From Tomocerus qinae (taxonomy: Eukaryota; Arthropoda; Collembola; Entomobryomorpha; Tomoceridae): a stretch of DNA of 64,000 nt. The DNA is taken from positions 69,784,884-69,848,883 of the forward strand of contig CM034547.1 in NCBI GenBank assembly GCA_020055645.1, read 5' to 3'. Below are positions 14,113-32,119 of this stretch, piece after piece. Positions within the stretch are counted from its first letter, which is position 1; every line of letters begins with the position of its first letter. The notes below the pieces were generated by a model. That model worked only from the letters and a program-made list of their open reading frames with translations, had not been told where the DNA came from and ran no database searches. The translations under genes were made by a program, and so were the position numbers.

Positions 14113-16832
14113 TTAAGGGTCAATTAGTACTTTAATACGGCAAGCAGTCAGCCTTTTGGAAGTCAAAATAAACAAAAATTCATTCGAGGCATGTGCTCCA
14201 ATAATTTCTGTAGCTGGATCCACAGCAATAATCTGTTGCTTCGCCACATGGCTTACACACTCTCCGGTTTTTCGATTTCTTAAAGAATTTTCTATTTCCT
14301 GCGGCTGGTGGTAGACATAAACGTGTTTCTTAATATCGCAAATGGCGACATATGAAAGATCTAAATAAAAAGCATTATTTCTTTAAAATAAATTCAGTCA
14401 ATGACTTATAATGATGCATTTTTTGATAAGTAATTTACGGAATTTCATATAATGTAATACCTGGAGGACAGACGGTATATTTCCTTTGTTGCTTGGACGC
14501 TTGTACATAACCAAATGCAGAAAATGTGCCAACATGATCTAATTCCCATAAACTTCTCCTCGCATCTCCACTTCCTCCAGATTGGTTACGAACTGTAGGC
14601 TGCCAAACCACTCCATCGACGTCATGTCTCACGCATATTGACGGTATTTTCTCTTGGTCAATATGAACATTAAAAAGCCATTGATGGCTGTTTAAACTCA
14701 CCTAGCAAAATAGAGGCAAACAGGACAAATAGGCTTAGATCAGCATGATTTATTAGCTTAAATATATATATTTATTAGTACCTTGTCGGTTATCTTTTGC
14801 TGCTCCCGATCTATTCGCATTAAACACGATGTAAATGCAGGAAAACTGTCACAGTCTTCTAACTGGGAATCGAGACAAGTAGAATCTTTTTCTTCCCCCT
14901 ACGAAACAAAAACGTAAAGTCTTACAAGACGAATTCTAGAAAGCTATGTCATGCTAACTGCAAAGAAAACATACCCATCTATTAGAACAAAGATCGGAAA
15001 GTGTGCTATGGATCTCATCAGCTGGTGGGGCACTACTGAGAAGTTTTCCGAAAGTCTCATCAGTTATGAGATTGTCATCCCACGTTAGATTTATTTCATG
15101 TTTCCGTAAAATAATTTCTAAATATTGGATACTTCCGTGATGATAATTTTGCTGTTGCAAGGGAAATGAATTTGGAGGCCTGGAGTAAATCAATAAATAC
15201 AACAATTATTATCATTAACAAACCGACAATTTGTGGTTAGCACAAATTTTAGCCAATATAATGATGTTTATAGTTGACCATACTCGACACTGTGAATAGA
15301 CCATTTAAAATCGTCTTTGATGACTTTGTTTTGCAGTAAACCATCAATTAACAGCCACTTTTTAAAATGAACTCGAATTTTTTGAATCCCAACATCAATT
15401 CTAATATCGTCATCGGCTGCATTGCCAGGAAGTTTAATCCACACTGTTATTTCTTCATTGTTTTGCATCCAAAGATATGCGTACCTTTTTACTGTACAAA
15501 ATAAAGTACCTATAGGCATTATTAATTGACTAATATCTTGACTACTAACCAAAATTGATAAAAATTAACTCACAGTCACTATCCCCAGCGGCATCCTGTT
15601 CTTCACTTGCATCCTCGTCTTTAATTGACTTTACATCTGTGCTGAAAAAATATTCATCATCGCTAGCCAAATAAATTGCATTGCCATTTCGTTCCACATA
15701 GCAATAATCAAATCCACTCCTACCAACCAGAGTGCGATAATTCTTAATAGCCCAATCATTGTTTCCATCTATAAATACACGAGTTAAAATTATCATAATA
15801 TTTTAATCTTAAAGCATCTAATAACTAAAGAAGATTTGAATTCTTACCTTCACTCAACGTAATCCATTCCACAGCACTAACGAAACTATGCTCAGGAACG
15901 GTGGTATTATTTCTCGCTCCAAGAATATCCTGCCATTCAGATTTCTCGTCAATTCGGCACACTATAGCGTCCATCAAATTGGATTCTTCTTCATTGTAAC
16001 TAGCGATGTCCAAAAGAAGAAACTGCTTCCATTTTTTGTCTTCAAACAAGGGTTTATGGAACACAACCTGCACAATAACAGAATTAGTTAATATAGAACC
16101 AAAATAGTAAATGAAAACCCTCTATTTTTATTAACCTTCCAAGTAGAAGAGTCTATTCTACTCCCAGTTTCCAAAATGTAGATATTCCCACATCCATCGG
16201 CAAGAACTCCATAAGATTTACTTGGGAAAGCGAGAGTTACGTTGTATCTTCCTGCAATTTTAGCTTCAGTGGACGGAACAGACCAAACAGTTGTTACTGG
16301 GGTAAATGCTCCACTCTGTAGAACCCATTATTATTAATATAATGACAATGACAATCTCAAATCCATTAGTTTTTAAGAAAATTGTTTTCAATTTAAAGTA
16401 TAGCATTCCTACCTCAACGTTAATTTTTAATTTTACAATATTCCAATTTTTGTCAATTACAAATACAAGCGCCGAATTCCAACCATCAACAATAATATGA
16501 TTGTGCGTGGCAAATAGTTTAGTGTGTTGAAGTGAGTACTGTTCTCCCGTGGGATAGACTCGATCCACCTCTGTTTCAAAAGTCATAGTAAATAGTCAAT
16601 AGCCATAAAACCAGAGAATCCCAACCTTCAGATATGTAAGCCATTAAAATCGTATTCATTCTTTAATAGCTTTTAAATTCCCAGTCACTCAGTCACCTGT
16701 ATCAAGATCTATAAAGTAAGTGGGTAACGACTCCAAAGACAATTTATATCCACTAAATTTTGGATCTAGCAGGTCTCTTTTAGGCTTTAGTTCCTTCACA
16801 GTCGGATTATTTTCTTCCAGACGAACTTTCAT
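14113..16832 (-). CDS. NUDCD1: NudC domain-containing protein 1
   Basis: Ten exons on the minus strand: 16832-16697, 16570-16413, 16315-16136, 16067-15848, 15768-15574, 15491-15284, 15179-14975, 14898-14782, 14701-14461 and 14360-14113. They sum to 1908 nt (635 aa), somewhat longer than human NUDCD1 (about 583). The N-terminus MKVRLEENN...LLDPKFSGYKLSLE matches the family start. A beta-propeller-like region follows (WVTLSDG counterpart GVLADGCGNIYIL), then the CS/p23 domain from about residue 297 (YAYLWMQNNEEITVWIKLPG) and the conserved C-terminal part with CVRHDVDGVVWQP and FGYVQASK. NUDCD1 is a client-specific Hsp90 co-chaperone-type protein; in vertebrates it partners the spliceosomal helicase DHX15. 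The stop lies in VLIDP followed by TAA. All family blocks are present, so the gene looks functional. Confidence 0.95.
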
Positions 16833-18307
16833 TGTAGATATATGGATGTGTCCCTCCCGATATGTCGTCCTTAGCTAAAGAAAAACAAAAAACATTGTTT
16901 ATTTATCCCATCTGTTGTATAGTACAAAATATTAAAATGAAAATGAATTTGGAGCAAGAAAAACGTTATTAAAATTAAAGCCACCATTTACAGATTAATT
17001 CACCCTCCACCCAACTTGTGTGATGCGGGGGTAATTAATTATTATTGTAAAATAAATAATAATTAATATTTCAATAATTCAGTTCAATCTCGATGTACAG
17101 AGTGTCCGCGAAAAATGTGAAATTTTTAGCAATTTTAGAAGTTTCGCAGACATCCTCTACATTCTTTAGATCGATGGATTCGGTGAATTCTACGTTCATT
17201 TCTTCATCGTCTGCGGGCAATTAAATATCATCGTCATCAATTAGGGACTGACACAACCACCAGGAGTGGCTGCAGTGTCAATTTACAGTTTTATCAAATC
17301 CACTTTTAGTAGAATCGCTGAATATTACACTTAAAAATATCCCAAAATAATAAACTTCCTTACCAAATTGCGAGCAATGCATAAATATTGGCTCCTTTGA
17401 GAGTCAGATACCTTCGTACTGCAAGTTTAGCCAATATTATTTGAGTTACTGAATTTGTACCTACCCTGCCATTTTTATTTCTCATGAATTCATATTCACG
17501 AAAGTACATTGCATGCCATTGTACCTACTGAAACTTAATACGGGATGGGAAAATATTTCGATAGCGTGAATTAAATTTCAAAGGCTATTATTTTAATCCT
17601 AAAAAGGGAAAAATCGATATAATTCCTTCGACGGGGAATTATTTTGTTAGAAAGTTGAACAAATCTATAATATCAATATTAAGAAGTTCAAAAATCAATA
17701 AGAGGTCGAAATCAGTTTCCTTAAATGTTGGAAAAGCGGCGACAAAAGCCCAAAGCAACACACTCCAGCAAGAGCTACCAAGTACCAAATCTCGGAATTT
17801 CACAGAATACTTAACCTAAGTGTAAACCTTAGTAAGTATTACGTATACACTAAATTGTGTTTCTTGTGGCTTCAGTGAGGCAATCTCAAATCCAAAGATT
17901 TTTCTTGGCAATAATTACGAACATGATTATTGATTAAGACGGTGAGAAAAAAGTCCATAGTCCATAAATGCTATTCTACAAATTGTATTTTATTCAACTA
18001 ATGACTAATTAATTCTCAGTTATTTTAATATATTTTTACTTGCGGATTGGAGGTAATACTAACACTAATAATGAATGTGTCGACATTGTAGAAGAGCTTT
18101 TAAAACCCTTTACGAAGATGTAACATCTCGTTCAATAATTCACAACATTACTGTTTGAATTCAGGTTTTGAAGTTTGAACAGAACAGGTACATGGAGTTT
18201 AAAAGTTAGTCATGTATATACAGATGTTAACATCCCTCAAATATACATTACACAACACATCATATTAGAACCCAGAAAGTATTTCATTTCACTAAATCAC
18301 TTCCGAC
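16833..18307. other. Intergenic spacer between NUDCD1 and the TXNL1-like gene
   Basis: This holds the NUDCD1 5' flank and the 3' flank of the TXNL1-like gene. No coding signal beyond short chance frames was seen. Confidence 0.4.
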
Positions 18308-19207
18308 TCATTCTATTTCTACGGTATACGAACCACCTTTTCTCATATTTGCGTGAGCCAAGGGAGCTCCAATTAAATCAATAGAGTCAATTTCGGTAAC
18401 TTCTCCTCCTTCAATATTATCAACAACCAAAATCTGCAAATTGATAACATTCTGGAACTTGACAGCGTGAAGCTGTATTTCATCAGAACCAATTAAATTT
18501 TCTGCAGTTAATGTAATTGTTTGTGCTGGAGTGAAGGATGCCGCATCATCAAATCCAAGAGTCTTCGTTTGGTTCACAAAAAACTTCAATGTCTTTGGCC
18601 CACGATCGGCAGGAGCTTTCAATTTCAAAGAATTAATTTTAACTCGTTGACAAAAGCCAAAAACTAAAATGAGTTGTTCGTCACAGTCAGATACAAGTTT
18701 TGAATTTCCATCCAAGAACTGAGAGAAAGGGGTGTCATCGGACCCATTTAAACATTCGGAAATATTTTCATCGATAAAATAAAATATATTTCCCGTCTGA
18801 TAGCTTTTTCCAGAGAGCTTACTAATTTTACTTCGAAGTTCCCAAGGATTGAACCCTTTCATAGTGTCAACTTGATTTCCATTTTTGTAGATAACGTAGG
18901 AGGGAGATTCTTTAACAGTCTTCCTGAATTCCGACGCTGACGGATCATCCAAATCAACTTGAACAAAGTTGGCAACATCAGAGCAAAGCTCAGCGGTTTC
19001 TGGGAATTCTGTAACACTTTTAGTTGAATGTTCGCAGCCTTGCTTTTTGTAAAACAAAGCTACTACAAACTTGTCTCCTGCGGTGGTTAAGTGCTTTTGA
19101 AAATCTTCATCCCCAGCACGGAGGATGGAAGTCAGTTTATCCGATGCAGATTTTTTCTGCGGGACCTCAACCGTGGAATCCTTCACAGAAGTATGAGTCC
19201 GTTTCAT
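18308..19207 (-). CDS. TXNL1: Thioredoxin-like protein 1 (thioredoxin fold + PITH domain), intronless
   Basis: A single open frame of 299 aa. Residues about 20-130 form a divergent thioredoxin domain (FVVALFYKKQGCEHS, SPSYVIYKNG with the cis-Pro at about 102). Residues about 140-295 form a PITH domain with the family blocks SDCDEQLILVFGF, VKINSLKLKAP, GPKTLKFFVNQ, HAVKFQNVINLQI and IDLIGAPL. TXNL1 binds the 19S proteasome through PITH and is normally redox-active through a CGPC site. Here the site reads C58-E-H-S61, so the resolving cysteine is gone and disulfide reductase activity is unlikely. The N-terminus carries a charged extension of about 20 aa. All confidently modelled neighbours have several introns; lack of introns here suggests a retrocopy that kept an open frame, but that is inference. 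Confidence 0.9.
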   Translation of the reverse strand: MKRTHTSVKDSTVEVPQKKSASDKLTSILRAGDEDFQKHLTTAGDKFVVALFYKKQGCEHSTKSVTEFPETAELCSDVANFVQVDLDDPSASEFRKTVKESPSYVIYKNGNQVDTMKGFNPWELRSKISKLSGKSYQTGNIFYFIDENISECLNGSDDTPFSQFLDGNSKLVSDCDEQLILVFGFCQRVKINSLKLKAPADRGPKTLKFFVNQTKTLGFDDAASFTPAQTITLTAENLIGSDEIQLHAVKFQNVINLQILVVDNIEGGEVTEIDSIDLIGAPLAHANMRKGGSYTVEIE

Positions 19208-19936
19208 TTCCCTTTAATTTAAATTGACAGGAGAAATTGAATTGTAGTAACACCACACAATCACAAAGGCAAATATTTCTCAACTCCCTTCAATTTCATC
19301 TCTTAATAGTTTCTAACAAGGTCATTCATTAATACCTATCAATCAACTGATCCAGCCATCCAGACCCAACCACAAGCATAAGTACTTTGTAATAATGTAC
19401 CTTAAATACACTAATGTTAATAATTTTCAAGTCTACGATTATAATATATAGAGACATAGCATAATACTCTGCTTTCAGAATACTGCTAATTGACAAAACT
19501 GTGTGACGCCGTTATGTAGTGTATTATGGTAATTTTAATTAAGTAATGGTGTTCATGGAATCTTTGACGAGAAAAACAGAAAAATTAAATTACCACCACC
19601 ACATACTACCACGCCCATCCCTATCAAATAATTTTCAGTTTTTCTGGAGAGTTGCCTCCCAATAGACGAGAGTTTGTTATTAATATTCACCTAACGAGGG
19701 AACAAGTCAAAATATATATGCCGCGTAAAAGAGTACCAACATTTTAACTTATTCCCACGTTAGCTAAGCGCTAAGTGAATAACCAACTTGTCCATAAATT
19801 CGACTTTCGATTCGAAAAATATACCGATCTCAGATCACAAAGGTAGGAAACCAGGAGAGCATTTCCCAAGTCACAGTGACTGTGAAGATACCAAAAGAAT
19901 TATTCAGTGTTTCTTGAACTAACACTACTTCGCGTA
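19208..19936. other. 5' flank of the TXNL1-like gene
   Basis: AT-rich sequence without recognisable coding or repeat structure up to the left end of the MULE. Confidence 0.35.
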
Positions 19937-20297
19937 CTATATTCGGTATCCGGAGATTTCGTCAATAAAATTTCGACAATTGACAATGGTGATTCCGACA
20001 ATAGGTAAAAGGTGATTCCGATAATGTTAAAGGAGATATCGATAATGTCAATGGGGAATTCGACAATAAATAGGAATATACTAATCTTGTACATTGTGAT
20101 GTTGTCTGTAGTGTATTATTTGCTACTTGATAAGGCGTAAATTAGTACTCCTCATTTGGTTTCTTCGCTCGTAATCTCACTTAGTCGAAGATAGCAAAAT
20201 TAGTCATTTGTGTAAGTTGAAGTCAACATTGCTCAACTAATGTAATACTTAAAATGCACTTTAGTGGCACTGTAGAAGTTGACCTGGAATCTTCAAA

Positions 20298-20419
20298 ATG
20301 AGTGGTGCTATTGTTGTTGAATCTCAAAGAGGTAGTCAAAAGTTGGCCTACGGAGGTTACGTTTACATTAGATCAAATAATGTCGGTGTTATTGGCATTG
20401 TGAAAAGGATATTTTGACC
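20298..20419 (+). pseudogene. FLYWCH-like N-terminal fragment of a MULE transposase
   Basis: A 40-codon frame beginning MSGAIVVESQRGSQKLAY, followed by GGYVYIRSNN, resembles the start of a FLYWCH zinc finger (ESxRGxxKLxxxGYxY). It stops before the Cys/His part. The continuing downstream fragment is in another frame, so the gene is broken. It lies between the TIRs of the MULE. Confidence 0.7.
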
Positions 20420-20436
20420 CAAACACAAGTATTAGC

Positions 20437-20682
20437 TTGAATGTCAGGTCCAAGATAGCATTAGCATTTGTACCACAGAATGAAATAAGGATTCGTTTTT
20501 TAGAAATCTGTACTACTTTCCCATCAATTCTTACTCCATTCACTCAATATGTTGAAAAGAATCGGATAGGCACTTGGACAAGTCAACCAACTTTCCCTCC
20601 AGATATGTGGAATTGTTACCAGCGTAGTTTATCAGGGATTCCGAGTACTACTAATAGCCAGGAGGGTTTTCATAACTCATAA
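20437..20682 (+). pseudogene. C-terminal fragment of a MULE transposase
   Basis: About 81 codons with the typical MULE C-terminal run: LAFVPQNEIRIRFLEI, then an acidic/aromatic stretch (FTQYVEKNRIG), then PPDMWNCYQRSLSGIPSTTN and SQEGFHNS. In intact relatives this reads MWN.Y.R...G.PRTNN..EGWH. The catalytic core that should precede it has been deleted. Confidence 0.75.
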
Positions 20683-21163
20683 TATTATTTTCATAAGTCA
20701 TTGGAACTTACAATACCATTGACACTGCACGATATTGTGCTGCTAAGCTGCTATATCCCACTTATTAGACAGTAGCGATAAAAAGATTATAAGAAGAAAC
20801 AGAATGATTGAAGAAGCGTCTGACACAGAAGGTGATGAGAATGCTGCAATAATATAAGTTATGGCCATTATGATTATCATAAATAGAACTATAAAGATAT
20901 ATAATTAATAGACTACAGAATATTGACATATTGACTACGGCATTTTAAAAGTAAGTACAACGCTAATACTGTTATTTAGCCTATTATTATGTTTACATGG
21001 TATGACATTTTGTGTGAATAAAAGAAATTTTTGATTTGTCGATATCTCCATTGTCATTGTCGAATAATCCTTTACCATTGTCGATATTAAACTTTTTCTT
21101 GTCGAAATCTCCTTTGTCAATTGTCGAAACTGTATTGACGAATTCTCCTACAACCCTATATTC

Positions 21164-22564
21164 AATATTGCAAAGTTAAACTCCCGACGTAAAAAAAGAT
21201 TAGGTACGTTTCTCCTATATTTTCAACAATATGAACCATACATAACATGAAAACTTCGAAAATATGGTTTGGTTTTTGGATGGTATCTTCCAATTCATAA
21301 ATATCGGTCGTCTACATGTATTAAAAGTTGTATTTGGGAAAAATGAATGATGAATTACCTTGTATTTATTATACCGTAGAATTGGTTTGAAATGAAGATA
21401 AGATTAAAAGTGTCCAACTCCACTCCAATGTCCAATGCTTAACGCCAACAACCACGTACAATATACTGAGACAAAATTGAATATTACTACAGCTGACAGT
21501 ATAGACAAGTCAACAGTTTCTCGTCTTCATTTATCATTTGTGGCTTAGTAAGGAAGTAGAACTATTCTTCAGCAGCGATGTCGTTTCCTCCAGTTCTGCG
21601 AGATCTGACCGATAAAATCCTGAATTTCAATTTTAATGACAAATGAATGAATACTGATGATGAATGGATGATTTAGGCTGGCACTACTGATTCTTCTTAC
21701 CACTTGCCACTTACCAGGGTATGATTTGTGACGTGATTAAGGTGACAATAGTGACAAACTTCCTGGCCGTCTAATCGTTGTTTTACATTTGTCTGTGCAT
21801 GTCCGTCGTACGTACAAGTGCAGTGCAGTGCTTGCCTGATGAATCGCTGAATCGGCATCAACCGAATTTAAACTAAGCGGTAGTGTGCAAAAAGAACAAG
21901 GATGTTTGCAAAAAGTTGCAATTTTATTATGATCAAATATAAACCCTATCATATGCATGCATGTATGTAGAAATATTGATTTTATGAATTTTCCATTCCA
22001 GTCGAGTCGAGAGAGAGCCGACATTCGAGATTCCCGTTTTGCATCTGTCACCTCAGTCACCTGCACCTGTGTGTGAAAGTGTGAATTGTGCGTGAGTGGT
22101 GCTCATAAATGTTTTTTAAAAACATGTTAAACCCGATTGCTATATTATTAGTTATGATATGAAATCAATCGTATTTACGTTCTCCTTCACAACATTGTAA
22201 ATACCGACAAAGTTGTCTGCCGGACCAGACTCAGAAGCTGAAATCTAATAATAGCAAAGCAAAAGTAAGTCATTTATTCCATTTGCCATTTATGGTAAAC
22301 TTCTATCATTCCCTCCTAATCCTTCTTGTCCGCTGCTGCTTGGTTATGTTATGTTATGTTACAGAATTTGATTTGGGATTTTTAAAAAGAAGTTTATGCT
22401 ATGATGTATGACTATGACTTGCCCAGGGCCCAGCCCAGAACGTATTTAGATAGAGGTGGTTAAGCACCCCCAAATTTCCCAAAAACACACTAAATATTTT
22501 CTCAAAAAGTATTTTTATACATGAATCGTATGATCGTATATATAAGAAAATCGTCGTAACAATA
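21164..22564. other. Gene-free stretch
   Basis: No gene recognised. The minus-strand frame at 21737-22066 (109 aa) has no recognisable domain. The stretch around 22430-22500 carries a weak copy of the ACGTATTTAGA-type repeat end. Confidence 0.35.
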
Positions 22565-23032
22565 GGCTGGATTTAGGCATCGGGATCTCGTTGCCCCTGT
22601 TGCCTCCGTTTTCCCCTCCCCCGTTACCCCTAGCTTAGCCACTTAACCTATTACCTTAAAAATAATATATATTGCCCCCGTCACCCGTTAGAGGGTTATC
22701 GTTGCCTCAATTGCCCCCGTTGCCCCTGTTGCCTCCATTGCCCCCTCCCCCGTTGCCCCTAGTTCAGCCACTTAACCTTTTACTTTAATATATTGTCCCC
22801 GTTGCCTCCGGTCACTATTTTTGCCTCTTTTTTGACCTAACCTAATAAAAAATAAACTGTTTTATTGTTAAAGCCTAACAAGCAAGTAATATGTTTATTT
22901 TTAATTAGGTTAGGTCAAAAAAGAGGCAGAAATAGTAACGGGAAGCGAATGGCAAAGATAATAGGTTAAGTAGCTGAACTAGGGGCAACGGGGGCAATTG
23001 AGGCAACGATTACCCGCTGCCTAAATCTAGCC
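22565..23032. repeat. Foldback element of the GGCTGGATTTAGGC family
   Basis: The left end GGCTGGATTTAGGCATCGGG is matched by the reverse complement of the right end (GGCTAGATTTAGGCAGCGGG). The arms are CCCCGTTGCC-rich, and the centre has GACCTAACCTAAT mirrored by ATTAGGTTAGGTC. The left arm contains a partial internal duplication. A closely related copy is at 42639-42950. Further pieces of the central motif occur just downstream (23033-23095 and near 23225-23250). Confidence 0.85.
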
Positions 23033-24788
23033 GTTTTCGCCTCTTGTTTTACTTAACCTAATTAAAAATAAACATGTTTATTTTTAACTAGAAATTGTGC
23101 ATAGTGCTTATCAAGTCGAGGATTACAACATGGACTGGATATTTGCATATTATGAAATCATTCAGCTCTCCCTACCATACATACATAGGTGGATAAATGT
23201 AAAAAGTCTAGGATTATATTATAGATTAGGTTAGGTCAAAAAAGAGGCAATCATGCATATTTTATTCATTTACTAAGTTAAGTATTTTTAGTGTAACTAT
23301 TTTATTCTCCATTTTTTGAATGTTATTTTCCCAGAAAAAGATTCGTACTTCGCACCCATTCCCCCAAAATACATAATTTTTGTCTTCGAAAAGCTTCATT
23401 TGTAGTATTTTTCGTTGCGTCATTATTTTTTTAATTTAATGTTTGCTATTTCCACTGGAATTTTTGTATATATTTTTTTAACTATTTATAAAAGCTCATT
23501 ATTTTCTCCTTCGACAATGACATACAATTGTTGTCGATTGAAATAAACTTCGAAATTGCTTGGCAGAATAGCAACTTCAAACTTGAATCTTTGAATTAGA
23601 TCCAATTGACAATAGTCCAGCCCGTATATGGCTAAGGCAAAGGCAATGTTTTAGACAGTCTTTTGAATTTTAGATTTGACCGTCAGTAGGCCATTTTAGC
23701 CGGCTTAAATGGCTAATGGCCAATATTCGGGGTTTTGATATTGGTTACTACCCAAAACTGATTTGAAGCTAGCAATTAAAGCCACCAAGCACGTATCCAG
23801 TGGGGGGCGGGGGGCGCAGCGCCCCCTAAATCTGAGAAAAAGAGAAGATTTTTCCCAAAAAAAGCCACTACGCTTGTTATTGTTCGACAAAATATTCATA
23901 TTAGAAAATGGAATATTTTCAGAATAGTAGTGTGTAATTTTAAGCTTTTAATCGTAGATTCTTCCAATTTTCAGCTTTTTTCGTTGAATTATTACTGGGC
24001 GTTGGGGGGGGGGAATCTCCAATTCTCTATTATAAATATTATTTAATACTAGGAAAAAATTTTGCAATTTCTAAAATATGTAAATAAAATATAAATAAAA
24101 AATATAATAATGTTTAATGATACATGTGTTTACATGTACATGTGAATGTACCTGTACAATTCGAGTGAAAAATTTATTTGAACATGAAATTATTAGCCAT
24201 AGAGCTATGTCAATAACGTGTGTATCTGCATGTTATCTGCTTGTTATCACCTGCGCACATTCTATTGACATAATAATTAGCACAGTTAAATCATAAATAC
24301 ACTAATACACAGTAGATTAGGCTATATACCTATAACTAGACTATAGGCATTATTATTGTGACGTACAGAGTAAATAAGAATATCTTAACTAACATAATGC
24401 GGATGTTATTTTACGATATGCTAAGCTTTTTAATTGTATGTACTGTGTATTTTAATTATAAAGGTTATGAAGGATTGTTTTATGAGTTTTCACTTTATCA
24501 TGATAATTGGTATTCCAAAATGTTACAATTCATTTCGCCAATGTTAAATATAATTTACACTGTGATTGAATTTCAGTTACTGTCAAGTTTTCGTGAACCG
24601 TCGTCACCTTGTCATTCTTTCACTAATTAATACTGCGTTTTACATAAGAGACGAAAAAAGCATTTGACGCGGCGGTAACAATACAATTTCAGACCAGGCT
24701 TAAACCGCAGACTGACTTTCCGTCACCTCACTACCGAACGAACTCAAGGAAAAAGTTCATTTATCGCATAGAACGAAAATAAAACAAG
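23033..24788. other. Repeat-rich 5' flank of the first alanine aminotransferase gene
   Basis: Contains partial copies of the AGGTTAGGTC repeat and a CACGTATCCAG/poly-G repeat at about 23785-24015. The final 150 bases before the ATG at 24789 are less AT-rich and probably hold the 5' untranslated region. No TATA box could be assigned. Confidence 0.35.

Positions 24789-32119
<7,331 letters not shown>

Larger units (their letters stand above)
19937..21163 (+). mobile_element. Decayed Mutator-like (MULE) DNA transposon with long TIRs
   Basis: The element body is about 19945-21155 (1.2 kb). The left end (GGAGATTTCGTCAATAAAAT...) and the reverse complement of the right end (GGAGAATTCGTCAATACAGT...) align over about 100 bp, both built of GGAGATTTCGACAATG-like sub-repeats. 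The 8-bp direct repeat CTATATTC flanks both ends (19937-19944 and 21156-21163), matching the 8-9 bp duplications of MULEs. Two transposase pieces are inside. The central DDE core is missing, so it is a non-autonomous relic. Confidence 0.85.
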
